Shown piece by piece: positions 15,046 to 23,985 of a stretch of DNA of 29,703 nt. The first letter of the stretch is position 1; the number at the start of each line of letters is the position of its first letter. The translations under genes were made by a program, and so were the position numbers. The DNA is from an uncultured Bacilli bacterium (GTDB lineage: Bacteria; Bacillota_I; Bacilli_A; RFN20; DUOF01): NCBI GenBank assembly GCA_934101685.1, contig CAKORZ010000008.1, forward strand, positions 1 through 29,703, written 5' to 3'. The notes beneath the pieces are model-generated. The model did not search any database, was not told the DNA's origin, and was given only the letters and a program-made list of their open reading frames with translations.

Positions 15046-16074
15046 TCACTTTATTTTTGAGCATATAGCTTCACTAGCCCTGTTAATGGATTTAGTGTCT
15101 TTAGCAATTTCTATGTTGCCAAATTGTTTAACTAATTTTTTGTATCTATTGTTTACTTTAGTGTATATAGCATATACTTTAGCATCTTCAGCATCCATTT
15201 TTTCTACACTTATACCTTTACACCAATCCTTAAAGAAGGCATTCAAATACGCTACTTCTTCATTAGTAAGTCCATCTAATTCTTTTGTGAAAGATTTTGA
15301 CATCATCTCATCATAACCTTTTTTTACATCTTCTGGCACATCATCATATAATCCTTGCATTTTACTGCTTTTTCTATTGCTAGGTTGTTTAGTTTTATTC
15401 TCTTTTACCTCAACTTCTTTTTTAACATCTACTTTCAAACCACCATCTTTATTTTCAGATAAGGTAAATGTTCCTCCTATCATCCCATATTCTCCAAGAA
15501 CATGTCCTTTTTCCTCACTTGTTAAACTATGATAGTGATCTTTTAGAGGTTTTATAACAGTATCTAATGAAGCATGATATACACCTTCTGCAATATAATC
15601 TCTATTAAATCCATATTTTTTGTTCATATCTGTTTCTAATCTTTTTTTACTTACCGCAACGCGTGCTTCTCGTATATTTTTATCAGTTATTTTATCAATA
15701 CTTGTAACTTTTTCTTCATTCATTAGGTGAGATATTATTTGAAAGTTCGATTTAAAATCCGGATTTTTCTCTCTTTCCTCAACAAAGAATTTTGCCATAT
15801 CTATAGAATTTGAAAACTTTTTCCCTGTAACTTTTGCATATAGTGGCACAATAAAATCCATAAGATTTTTGTCTTTTAAGACCCCAATAATTTGTATATT
15901 TTTTACAAATTTAGGATTAGCAACTTTTTCTTTCGTTGTTGGATTTTCAATTAATTCTCTTTCTTTAAAGAAAAATTTCATTAGTTTTCTTTTATTTTTA
16001 AATTTTCTTCCAACAATATCAGCATACATTTTAGCATTTTCTAAAACTTCTGCATCATAATTATGGACTTTCAT
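15046..16074 (-). CDS. Uncharacterised 342-aa protein with an internal repeat
   Basis: Not recognised. It is a soluble, Lys-rich protein without signal or membrane segments. Numbering from the ATG, residues about 17-68 and 79-118 are two copies of one unit: Y-A-x3-G-x-K-F-x-N, then M-x-K-F-F-x2-E-R-E, then N-P-x-F-x2-N-x-Q-I-I. The middle (about 125-195) is helical, followed by a Gly/Lys/Glu-rich linker (200-237) and a helical C-terminal domain (245-340). The ATG at 16074 has TAGGAG at nine bases; the in-frame TTG at 16083 lies too close to it. It is 12 bases after the 79-aa coiled-coil gene and downstream of the coupling ATPase, so a link to that machinery is possible but unproven. Confidence 0.75.
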   Translation of the reverse strand: MKVHNYDAEVLENAKMYADIVGRKFKNKRKLMKFFFKERELIENPTTKEKVANPKFVKNIQIIGVLKDKNLMDFIVPLYAKVTGKKFSNSIDMAKFFVEEREKNPDFKSNFQIISHLMNEEKVTSIDKITDKNIREARVAVSKKRLETDMNKKYGFNRDYIAEGVYHASLDTVIKPLKDHYHSLTSEEKGHVLGEYGMIGGTFTLSENKDGGLKVDVKKEVEVKENKTKQPSNRKSSKMQGLYDDVPEDVKKGYDEMMSKSFTKELDGLTNEEVAYLNAFFKDWCKGISVEKMDAEDAKVYAIYTKVNNRYKKLVKQFGNIEIAKDTKSINRASEAICSKIK

Positions 16075-16086
16075 ATCTATCAACTC

Positions 16087-16326
16087 CTACTTATTTTCTT
16101 CTAATTTCTTTAATCTTTCGTTTAAAGCCGCTAAAGTAATACTAATGCTTTCAGTTCTTTCTTTAAGAGATTCTTCTGCTTTTTTATGCATTTCTGTATC
16201 ACCATATTTTTCCTTTTGCTCATTCAAGAAATTATAGTCTTTTTTACAATCCTCTAGACTTTGATTAAATTTTTTTATTATACTTATGCAAATTTCTATT
16301 TCTTTTTCTACATTTTCTTTTTTCAT
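16087..16326 (-). CDS. Small coiled-coil protein
   Basis: A 79-aa highly charged protein that is almost wholly alpha-helical. Heptad-like leucines and isoleucines run through IEICISIIKKFNQSLEDCKK (9-28) and ITLAALNERLKKLEENK (63-79), separated by a short turn (36-45). It probably forms a helical hairpin or dimer. AGGAG precedes the start and the next gene follows after 12 bases. It comes after the coupling-ATPase terminator, so it is likely transcribed from a promoter in 16327-16458. Function unknown. Confidence 0.75.
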   Translation of the reverse strand: MKKENVEKEIEICISIIKKFNQSLEDCKKDYNFLNEQKEKYGDTEMHKKAEESLKERTESISITLAALNERLKKLEENK

Positions 16327-16424
16327 ACAATTTCTCCTTGTATATATTAATTATATCAATCCAAAATTTTATTAACTATAAATTTTCCGTATTTGTTTAT
16401 AATTCTGCTTATTTTTAATTAAAA

Positions 16425-16450
16425 AAGCAGGAATGTCCATTTTCCTGCTT
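16425..16450 (-). terminator. Terminator of the coupling ATPase gene
   Basis: Arms AAGCAGGA(A)/(T)TCCTGCTT with loop about TGTCCAT, followed on the minus strand by TTTTTT. It separates the ATPase from the two downstream genes. Confidence 0.85.
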
Positions 16451-16458
16451 ATAAATAA

Positions 16459-18864
16459 TTATTTTGTTGAATATTTAACAAGTTCTGAGTACTCTGATGA
16501 GAAGGCGTTAGGATCAATTTTTACATTTGCTTCTTTAGCTGCTTCTTTATAGGCATTATCAGTAATCTCTTCTGTAGAAGCAACATTATTTTTTTCAACA
16601 TTTTCATTAAGAATATCATCAAAATTGAAATCCAAATCATCAAAGTTAAAGTCATCATTTGTTGATACATTCACACTTTCTTGTGCCTCTTTATTTGTAT
16701 TTATTTCACCAATATCATCTTTGGTAGTATCACTTGAGCCATTACCAGTACCAAATACATCTTCCTTATCAAGTTTTTCCATTAAGTTGTCTGAAGTATC
16801 TCCACCATCTTCATCATCTTCATCATCTTTTTGCTTTCTGGATTCAATTAATTCTTTTAAATCATATTTATTAATATCATCTATCAAGTAATCAACTTCA
16901 CTCTTATTTCTAATTATGATGTCATAGAATCCATCTTTATCAAACACGAACAAATTAGGATTCCATTTTGTTTCAATAATTTGTTCACCTTTATAGTACG
17001 CTTTTGATTTCCAGAATTCAGTTTGTTTAACTTTTGCTGGTTGTGTTCTAAGTAGTTTTGCAATTGAAACTCCTACTGGTAAAGTCAACAATTCACTTGG
17101 AGTAATTAACGCTCTTGCACTTAATGAGTATGACTCATTTTGTCTACCTGTTTGAGTATCCATACTTACATTAGTATCCTTAATTGTTTTTTCACCACAT
17201 ATTTTTGAGAAGTATTCAGCTGTTTCATTATCGTTAGTTGCTAAGAATACTTGTAAGTTACAGTTAGATCTAATAATTTCTGCTACATCAGGTCCATATT
17301 TTGCTCTAAGTTGGCTAAGTGCTTGAATGATTAACATAAATGATAATCCTCTTGAACGGGCAACTGTTATCTTATTATCCATACCAGGAATTACAGGCAT
17401 GTTCGCAAATTCATCTATTATAAAGTTTACAGGGTGAGGACAAGCGCCTTTAATACCTTCATCACCACTTGCAAGTTCTACTAGTGCTTTATATGCTTGT
17501 GTTATGAATAATGAAGCAAATATATGTCTATTTTCTTTTTCATCAGGGATAATTAAGAATACCACAGTTGGTTTTCTTCCTATATCTTTAAAGTTTATAT
17601 CATTATTACAAGTAATATATTGAATATCAGGGTCTGCAAACGATGTTAAATCAGCCATAGCAGTTGCTATAATTGATTCTTGTGTACCACCTGTTGGAGC
17701 TCCTAAAGGTCCTTGTGCTATTCTTTTAGCATTTGATGATACATCTCTTATCGCAAAGTAAGATTTTAATTGATCTACTCTTAACGATAAAGTTGATGAA
17801 ACAGTTCCTAAATTAAATTTTTCTGCTGTTATTCCTAAATTAGGTATTTCGCTATCTTCTAGCATAGCTAATAATAAACCTTGAACTAAGTTACTGGCAG
17901 ATGTTGTCCAGAATGGGTCTTGTGCTTTTCTTTTTGATTCAGCATAAATAGTAGTAACCAAGTCACTAATAGATTCTTGTGCTTTTGCTTTCATTGAGCC
18001 TTCTCTTCTTTCAGCTTCTGTCATTGCTGACTTTAGATTAGCAAATGCATATCCATTAAATTCATACCATTGCTCACAGAACGCTGATTTGCTTTCTGCT
18101 AGTTGAAGTTTTCCTTTGTAATCTTCTAATTTATCACTATGAAATTTTATTAAATCTTTTTGTTTTAAACCTTCTTGATATTCATCATATGCTATTCTAC
18201 AAGGATTCCAACAACTTGATCTTTTTAATGGTTCTCTTAAATTCAAAGTTAATACTTCATATCCTCTTTCTTGATACAACTTTGATTGCGAATTATATAA
18301 TTCACCTTTAGGGTCTGTTACTACAATACTAGGCCTTAATGCACTTCTTGCTAGAAATTGCATTGTTGGAATAACGAATCTTATTGTTTTACCTGAACCA
18401 GTAGTACCTATAATTAAGCAGTGCACTTCACTTTTATAGTTTGCAAATGTTCTTGCACCAGAATCAACTGTTTGTATAACAAATCCATTTACCTTATATT
18501 TTCCAACTTCATCATATGCACATCTAGGGAAATATGTATTAATTTCTCTATCTGTTAACCATCTTGCTGAACCTTTTTTATCAGAATTAACATCATATTT
18601 TGGATCAGTAATTTGTCTTGGAGTTGAAGAGTTAACATTTGTCCACTTTATAAATAAAATGAATACGTAAATAGCGCATGCTCCTCCTACATACATTAAA
18701 TAATTATCAGAGTTTATTACTTCCCTTATTACACTTTCATTAATGTCAAAACTTTTAGTTTCCATATATATAGCAATAACTGTACCTATTACTGCAAATA
18801 CTAATAATCCTAATAAGAAAAAGATGAATTTTGATAAAGGACTACTTTTTTTCTTTTCTGGCAT
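16459..18864 (-). CDS. VirD4/TraG-type coupling ATPase
   Basis: An 801-aa protein of the type IV coupling protein family, which brings DNA-protein substrates to a type IV secretion channel. Two N-terminal membrane helices (about 12-33 and 55-73) anchor it. The ATPase core has Walker A GTTGSGKT (153-160), a VVTDPKGELY segment (181-190), Walker B FIIDEF (481-486) and QALSQL (514-519). The family's all-alpha region lies between the two Walker motifs. A long acidic, low-complexity tail (about 678-750, DDEDDEDGGD and later FNFDDLDFNFDD) may bind substrates or partners. It has its own promoter region and terminator. No other type IV secretion gene, relaxase or integrase is in the window, so it is either an orphan or part of a scattered system. 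A chromosomal, non-conjugative role is possible. Confidence 0.92.
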   Translation of the reverse strand: MPEKKKSSPLSKFIFFLLGLLVFAVIGTVIAIYMETKSFDINESVIREVINSDNYLMYVGGACAIYVFILFIKWTNVNSSTPRQITDPKYDVNSDKKGSARWLTDREINTYFPRCAYDEVGKYKVNGFVIQTVDSGARTFANYKSEVHCLIIGTTGSGKTIRFVIPTMQFLARSALRPSIVVTDPKGELYNSQSKLYQERGYEVLTLNLREPLKRSSCWNPCRIAYDEYQEGLKQKDLIKFHSDKLEDYKGKLQLAESKSAFCEQWYEFNGYAFANLKSAMTEAERREGSMKAKAQESISDLVTTIYAESKRKAQDPFWTTSASNLVQGLLLAMLEDSEIPNLGITAEKFNLGTVSSTLSLRVDQLKSYFAIRDVSSNAKRIAQGPLGAPTGGTQESIIATAMADLTSFADPDIQYITCNNDINFKDIGRKPTVVFLIIPDEKENRHIFASLFITQAYKALVELASGDEGIKGACPHPVNFIIDEFANMPVIPGMDNKITVARSRGLSFMLIIQALSQLRAKYGPDVAEIIRSNCNLQVFLATNDNETAEYFSKICGEKTIKDTNVSMDTQTGRQNESYSLSARALITPSELLTLPVGVSIAKLLRTQPAKVKQTEFWKSKAYYKGEQIIETKWNPNLFVFDKDGFYDIIIRNKSEVDYLIDDINKYDLKELIESRKQKDDEDDEDGGDTSDNLMEKLDKEDVFGTGNGSSDTTKDDIGEINTNKEAQESVNVSTNDDFNFDDLDFNFDDILNENVEKNNVASTEEITDNAYKEAAKEANVKIDPNAFSSEYSELVKYSTK

Positions 18865-18892
18865 TTTTTAACACACCCTTTGCTTCTTTTAT

Positions 18893-18898
18893 ATTATA
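18893..18898 (-). promoter_or_regulatory. Probable -10 of the coupling ATPase gene
   Basis: TATAAT on the minus strand, 29 bases before the start at 18864, followed by AAAGGGTG as the RBS. No convincing -35 is seen. Confidence 0.45.
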
Positions 18899-18959
18899 AT
18901 ATTTATGAAAATATTTATAAATAGTTATAAATGTTTTTTTATTCTTGTGAGGTGCTATT

Positions 18960-20300
18960 GTGGATAAAAGAGTTATAGGGACTTGTATGGATTATACATA
19001 CGATGGTAAAGGAATTGTAAAAAAAGATAAACTTGTAATATTTGTTGACAATGTAATTAAGGGAGAAAAAGTAGAAGTAGAAATAATCCACTCTAGCAAA
19101 AATCAAACTTTAGGTAAACTTGTAAATATAATTGAAGCTAGTCCAGATAGAGTTAAGCCTTTTTGCTCATTAGCTAAGGATTGTGGAGGATGTGCTTTGC
19201 AACATATTAATTATAAAAAGCAATTAGATTTTAAGACTAATCACGTGCAAGATTGTATAAGCAAAATTGCTAAACTAGACATTAAAGTAAATGATTGTAT
19301 TGGCATGGATAATCCATATAATTACAGAAATAAATCCCAAGTTCCTTTTTCTATGAATAACAAGAAAATATGTTATGGTTTTTATAAGCAAAATACTCAT
19401 AAAATAGTTCAAATGGATACTTGTAAAATTCAAACTGAAGATGCTGATGATATACTAAAAACAATAAAAAAATTAATGGAAAAATATCGTATAAGTGCAT
19501 ATGAAGAAGATAAAAGAAAAGGAACTATACGACATATTTTAATAAAAAAAGGATTTAGCACAAATCAAATAATGGTTGTGTTAATAACAAATGTTTTGTC
19601 TTTCCCTAATAGAAAGGATTTTGTAAAAGAGTTAGTAAAAACATATCCAAATATAAAAACAGTTATTCAAAATGTAAACACTAGAGATACTAATGTTATT
19701 TTAGGAGAAAAAGAAAGTGTTTTATATGGTAGTGGATATATTGAAGATATATTACTTGGTGTTAAATTTAAGATTTCTTCAAAATCATTTTATCAAGTTA
19801 ATCCTCTGCAAACTGCCACACTCTACTCAAAAGCAATTGAACTAGCAGAATTAAAGAAAACAGATAGAATACTAGATGCATATTGTGGTATAGGTACAAT
19901 TGGATTAATTGCTTCTAAAAAAGTTAATGAAGTGATTGGAGTAGAAATAGTTGCAGATGCTATTAAAGATGCTAAAAATAATGCTTTAGTTAATAATATA
20001 AAAAACGCTAATTTTGTCTTAGATGATGCTAGTAAATTTATGGTTAACTTTGCTAAAACTACTGAAAAAATAGATGTTGTATTTGTAGATCCACCAAGAA
20101 AAGGTTGCGATGAAAGATTTCTAAATTCTCTAATGAAATTAGCACCAAAAAAAGTAGTTTATATTTCTTGTAATCCTTCTACTTTAGCTAACGATCTTAA
20201 AACATTAAAAGAAAAATATGACATTAAAGTTGTTCAGCCTGTAGATATGTTCCCACATACTTATCACGTTGAAACTATCGCCTTACTTCATTTAAAATAA
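18960..20300 (+). CDS. 23S rRNA (uracil-5-)-methyltransferase, RumA/RlmD-like
   Basis: Makes 5-methyluridine in 23S rRNA using S-adenosylmethionine. The 446-aa product has an N-terminal TRAM domain (1-60), an iron-sulphur cluster site with C69, C75 and C78 (CSLAKDCGGC) plus C155, a SAM-binding motif LDAYCGIGTIGL (305-316), DPPRKG (377-382), nucleophile C404 in ISCNPSTLAND, and E438 near the C-terminus. All are in register with RlmD/RlmCD enzymes; which uridine(s) it modifies cannot be told from sequence, since one enzyme often serves two sites in Gram-positives. The start is GTG with GAGGTG six bases upstream. It is a single-gene unit ending in a strong bidirectional terminator. Confidence 0.94.
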   Translation: MDKRVIGTCMDYTYDGKGIVKKDKLVIFVDNVIKGEKVEVEIIHSSKNQTLGKLVNIIEASPDRVKPFCSLAKDCGGCALQHINYKKQLDFKTNHVQDCISKIAKLDIKVNDCIGMDNPYNYRNKSQVPFSMNNKKICYGFYKQNTHKIVQMDTCKIQTEDADDILKTIKKLMEKYRISAYEEDKRKGTIRHILIKKGFSTNQIMVVLITNVLSFPNRKDFVKELVKTYPNIKTVIQNVNTRDTNVILGEKESVLYGSGYIEDILLGVKFKISSKSFYQVNPLQTATLYSKAIELAELKKTDRILDAYCGIGTIGLIASKKVNEVIGVEIVADAIKDAKNNALVNNIKNANFVLDDASKFMVNFAKTTEKIDVVFVDPPRKGCDERFLNSLMKLAPKKVVYISCNPSTLANDLKTLKEKYDIKVVQPVDMFPHTYHVETIALLHLK

Positions 20301-20320
20301 AAAGCTGTGATTACAGCTTT
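20301..20320. terminator. Bidirectional terminator between convergent genes
   Basis: Stem AAAGCTGT/ACAGCTTT with loop GATT and T runs on both strands, filling the 22-base gap between two converging genes. Confidence 0.9.
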
Positions 20321-20322
20321 TT

Positions 20323-21624
20323 TTAAAACATAAACGTCAAAAATATTAAACTTACTAAAAGAGTAGGAATAGATATAATTGCTCCATATTTAACAAAATC
20401 TTTAAATTTATATTCAATGTTTTGCTTTTTTAATAAACCTGTAAACATTATACCTGCTAGTGCTCCTATTGGGGTTAAAAATGCACCTATATTTGAGCCA
20501 ATAATTGTAGCGTATATCGCTTTTAAATTTTCTGTATTGCTATTCATCATAGGTAGTGTTGAATATAAAACACTCATTGGAATATTATTTATTAAATTAC
20601 ATACAAAGAAGCTACTTATTCCATATACAAAAATAGGGTTATTTTCTCCTAGCAATTTTCTTATATAATCAGTTATTCCTTGGACTTTCAAGGTTCCAAC
20701 AAGTATAAACATAGATAACACAAATGGTATTAATTCATATGGTAATCTTTTTATAGATTTTAATAGTTTATTGTCTGTGCATTTTCTTATAATCATGATA
20801 ATTAATTCAATAATTATTAAACTACAAGCACTAGCTAAGCATATTATCCACATTTCAATATTTATATAAGATGATATTGCAAGCATGATTATACAAAATA
20901 TCAAATGAAATAAGCCTAAAAATAAACTGAGTTTATCCTCTATTTTCACTTCATCATTAATAATTTCAGCTTTTTCTTTTAATTTTTTGTTAAATATTAG
21001 TAATAATATAAAAAATTCTGTAATTCCAGCCATTAAAGTTGGAATTATCATTACTTTCAAATATGAAATAAAATCTATATTATTTGTTGAAGCCAAATAA
21101 ATATTAGTAGGATTTCCTATGACTAGTGCCATGCTCCATGTATTAGCAGCAGCAAATTCTCCAACTAGGTAAGGGATTGGATTTATCTTAGCATTTTTGC
21201 AAAAATAACAAATAAAAGGAGTAAATGTAAGTATAACTATATCATTAGATGTAAATACTGTTAAAGTAGAAACTAGTAAATATAAAATAATAAATAGTTT
21301 TATTTGACTGTTATTAGCAAATTTACTGGCTTTAGATGCCAAATATTTAAAAAATCCGACTTCATCTAAAAATATAGATAATATAGTCATAGAAAAAAAT
21401 AAAGTTAATATTTTTAATGGATTTACAGCTGTGTCACTAATCAAATCATTTATTACTTGCTTTGGTGTAATTAAGCCAAAACAAATTACTAAAAGTGCAC
21501 CTATTAGAGCAATTATCCAATATAAGTTTATACTACATTTTTTTATTTTTACTGTTTTATTAGAAAGTATAGAAACTACCATTAATAGACAAACAGACAC
21601 GCTTATGATACAAGTTGCTAACAT
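20323..21624 (-). CDS. ArsB/NhaD-superfamily permease
   Basis: A 433-aa integral membrane transporter with about 11-12 hydrophobic helices. Two symmetric halves are suggested by the paired motifs FTSNDIVILTFTPFI (about 124-138) with NTWSMALVIGNPTN (about 160-173), and NLINNIPMSVLYSTLP (about 341-356) with GSNIGAFLTPIGALAGI (about 375-391). These are the re-entrant substrate-site loops of ArsB, NhaD and SLC13-type carriers. The substrate could be arsenite, sodium/proton or a dicarboxylate; nothing here decides it, and no arsR, arsA or arsC is nearby. AAGGGATAAA precedes the ATG. It is a single-gene unit. Confidence 0.85.
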   Translation of the reverse strand: MLATCIISVSVCLLMVVSILSNKTVKIKKCSINLYWIIALIGALLVICFGLITPKQVINDLISDTAVNPLKILTLFFSMTILSIFLDEVGFFKYLASKASKFANNSQIKLFIILYLLVSTLTVFTSNDIVILTFTPFICYFCKNAKINPIPYLVGEFAAANTWSMALVIGNPTNIYLASTNNIDFISYLKVMIIPTLMAGITEFFILLLIFNKKLKEKAEIINDEVKIEDKLSLFLGLFHLIFCIIMLAISSYINIEMWIICLASACSLIIIELIIMIIRKCTDNKLLKSIKRLPYELIPFVLSMFILVGTLKVQGITDYIRKLLGENNPIFVYGISSFFVCNLINNIPMSVLYSTLPMMNSNTENLKAIYATIIGSNIGAFLTPIGALAGIMFTGLLKKQNIEYKFKDFVKYGAIISIPTLLVSLIFLTFMF

Positions 21625-21785
21625 TTTATCCCTTCCATTTCCTTTTAAATTATATTTTATTAACTATATTAACACAATAAAATCTATATTTTTAAATTAT
21701 TATATTAAAATATAATATTTAATAAAATATTTTTCTTAACTTATTATTGTTTTTATGTTAATATTTTTTAGGAGGCTAGATATTG

Positions 21786-22586
21786 ATGAATGGATTCTAT
21801 ATAGGTAACATAGTTGGAAGTTCTTATTCACATGAATATGAGAAATTAAACAATCAAACTAAAGACTTCGAATTATTTACTGATAGGAGTTCTTATTCAG
21901 ATGATACAATTCTAACTTTTGCAACAATAGATTGGTTGTTACATACAAAACACACTAGTGCTGAAATGATTGATATTTTGAAAGAATATTACAAAAGATA
22001 TCCTGATAAAGAATCAACAATGTATGGTAAAGATTATGTTAATTGGATTTTATCTGATCCTAGTGAATTTAAAAAATCAACAAGCAATTCTGGGGCAATG
22101 AGGGCATCTGTTATTGGATGGTATGCTAGTAGTATTGATGAAATAAAAGATTTAGTTGATAAAGCTATTTCTCCTACTCATGATACTTTAGAAGCTAGAC
22201 TAGGAGCAGAAGTTGTTGCAATATCTGTCTTTTCTATGAAAACTGGTCGCAGCAAAGAAGAGCTAAAAAAATATTTGGATTATACATATGATTATTATCT
22301 AGATCAAAAATTAGCACTTCTTAGAAATTCTTATGAATTTACTAATGACACTAAAGAAACTGTTAGACCTGCAATAATTGCTTTTCTAGAATCTACTTCT
22401 TTTGAGGATGCTTTAAGAAATGCAGTATCACTAGGTGGAGATTGTGATACTATTGCTAATATTACATGTTCTATTGCTGAGGCTTATTACAAGGATATTC
22501 CAAGTTCTATTTTAGATAAGTGCAAATCTTATTTACCTGAAGAATTTGTTGTATTAATAAAAGAATTTCAAAATTTTGTGAATTAA
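21786..22586 (+). CDS. ADP-ribosylglycohydrolase family protein
   Basis: A 266-aa protein of the DraG/ARH family, metal-dependent hydrolases that remove ADP-ribose from proteins, nucleic acids or small molecules. Numbering from the ATG, the motifs are IGNIVGSSY (6-14, family G-D-x2-G-S; here Asn8 replaces the usual Asp), SDDT (38-41, metal-binding), SNSGAMR (100-106), THDTLEA (131-137) and GGDCDT (217-222, second metal site). Asp39, Asp40, Asp219 and Asp221 are retained, so activity is likely. GGAGG is ten bases before ATG 21786; a TTG at 21783 is possible. It is 16 bases upstream of an ATP-grasp gene, and the two form an operon. No ADP-ribosyltransferase is in the window. Confidence 0.88.
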   Translation: MNGFYIGNIVGSSYSHEYEKLNNQTKDFELFTDRSSYSDDTILTFATIDWLLHTKHTSAEMIDILKEYYKRYPDKESTMYGKDYVNWILSDPSEFKKSTSNSGAMRASVIGWYASSIDEIKDLVDKAISPTHDTLEARLGAEVVAISVFSMKTGRSKEELKKYLDYTYDYYLDQKLALLRNSYEFTNDTKETVRPAIIAFLESTSFEDALRNAVSLGGDCDTIANITCSIAEAYYKDIPSSILDKCKSYLPEEFVVLIKEFQNFVN

Positions 22587-22602
22587 AGGGGAGAAGTATT
22601 TT

Positions 22603-23796
22603 ATGAAAAATTTTGTTTTTATTTCACCAGAGTTTCCTAAAACTTATTATAATTTTTGTGACCGTTTAAAGAAGAATGGTTTGACAGTTTTAGGTATTTC
22701 TAGTACACCATATGATGAGCTTAGACCTGAATTAAAGAGTTGCTTAACAGAATATTATAAAGTAAACGATTTAAATAATTATGATGAAGTTGTTAAGGCT
22801 ATGGGGTATTTTACTTATAAGTATGGAAAAATTGATTGGGTTGAATCTAATAATGAATATTGGTTAACTCTAGATGCTCGTTTGCGTAAAGATTTCAATA
22901 TCACAACTGGCATTAATAGTGATGAAATAATTAACTATAAGAGTAAATCTGAAATGAAGAAATTTTATCGTAAAGCTAGAATTCCTACTCCTAGATATGC
23001 TCCTGTTACTAACTTAGAAAAGGCAAAGTTATTTATTGAAAGAGTTGGCTATCCTATCGTAGTTAAGCCTGATATTGGTGTTGGTGCTAGTAATACTCAT
23101 GAAATAAATAATGAAGAAGAATTAACTGCTTATTTTAATAATTTGCCTACTGATCAAGCTTATATCATGGAAGAATTAATAACTGGTGATATTATTACTT
23201 ATGATGGTATATGCGATAGTAATGGTGATGTTTTAGTTGAAGCTAGCCATATTACTCCTCCTATTATGAATGTTGTTAATAACAATAGTGATGTTAGTTA
23301 TTATACAAATATAAAAGTTTCAAATAGACTTAGTTCTGTTGGTAAAAAAGCTATTAAAGCATTTAATGTTAAAAGCCGTTTCTTCCATTTAGAATTCTTT
23401 AAATTACATGAAACAAAAAGAGGTTTAGGTAAGGCTGGTAGATACGTTGCTCTTGAAGCAAATATGCGTCCTGCTGGTGGATATACTCCTGATATGATAA
23501 ATTACGCTAATAGCTTTGATATCTATCAATTATGGGCTGATATGATAGCGTATGATACAATAAAACATACTTATACTGGTGATAAATATTATTGTGTATA
23601 TGCAAGTAGACGTGATAATAATAACTATACTCATAGTAAAGATGAAATACTAAGAAATTATAATAATTGTTTAGTAATGAATGAAAGAATACCTGAAGTT
23701 CTTGCTCCTGCTATGGGAAATGAAATGTATACTGCAAAAGTTCAAACTATGAAACAGCTTGAATCATTTGTAGACTATGTATTAGAAAAGAAATAA
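22603..23796 (+). CDS. ATP-grasp ligase-like protein
   Basis: A 397-aa ATP-grasp enzyme, a family that couples a carboxylate to an amine or thiol through an acyl-phosphate. The pre-grasp domain covers about 1-110. The grasp core has RIPTPRYAPV (126-135), YPIVVKPDIGVGAS (150-163, ATP-binding Lys and Gly loop), AYIMEELITGD (186-196), FHLEFF (261-266) and ALEANMRPAGGYTP (283-296), where E284 and N286 are the expected metal and phosphate ligands. The closest shape is carbamoyl-phosphate-synthase-like or peptide-ligase ATP-grasp proteins. The substrate is unknown. It follows the ADP-ribosylglycohydrolase gene after 16 bases, with a GGGGAG site, and ends in a terminator. That pairing is the only clue to function. 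Confidence 0.88.
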   Translation: MKNFVFISPEFPKTYYNFCDRLKKNGLTVLGISSTPYDELRPELKSCLTEYYKVNDLNNYDEVVKAMGYFTYKYGKIDWVESNNEYWLTLDARLRKDFNITTGINSDEIINYKSKSEMKKFYRKARIPTPRYAPVTNLEKAKLFIERVGYPIVVKPDIGVGASNTHEINNEEELTAYFNNLPTDQAYIMEELITGDIITYDGICDSNGDVLVEASHITPPIMNVVNNNSDVSYYTNIKVSNRLSSVGKKAIKAFNVKSRFFHLEFFKLHETKRGLGKAGRYVALEANMRPAGGYTPDMINYANSFDIYQLWADMIAYDTIKHTYTGDKYYCVYASRRDNNNYTHSKDEILRNYNNCLVMNERIPEVLAPAMGNEMYTAKVQTMKQLESFVDYVLEKK

Positions 23797-23806
23797 TATA
23801 AATAAA

Positions 23807-23834
23807 AATAAGCAACATTAATTTGTTGCTTATT
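23807..23834. terminator. Terminator shared by the ATP-grasp and plsC-like genes
   Basis: Stem AATAAGCAAC/GTTGCTTATT with loop ATTAATTT. It is just after the rightward ATP-grasp stop. It also overlaps the distal TAA (23830-23832) of the acyltransferase reading frame. Confidence 0.8.
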
Positions 23835-23985
23835 TATTACTATCTAATATTTGTTCATTAATAAGGCTATATGCCTTATTTTTTAATATTTCTCTATTTT
23901 CTAATTCTGTTTTAGTATCATCACAATATATTGGTTCCATTATTGTAATAGTTACTAATGGCTTTCTTTTATACAACCTAAATAA
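23830..23985 (-). pseudogene. In-frame C-terminal continuation of the acyltransferase after UGA
   Basis: Reading on from the UGA at 23986-23988 in the same frame gives 51 open codons to a TAA at 23830-23832. They encode LFRLYKRKPLVTITIMEPIY and then a helical tail. The segment K-x-P-L-V-T-I-T-I-x-E-P-I-Y is the typical C-terminal strand of PlsC acyltransferases, so this was coding until recently or still is by read-through. With it the protein would be about 253 aa, the usual size. Confidence 0.75.

Noticed and set aside
20417..20668. Plus-strand open frame inside the permease gene
   Set aside because: Antisense shadow; a hydrophobic translation is expected opposite membrane-protein codons.
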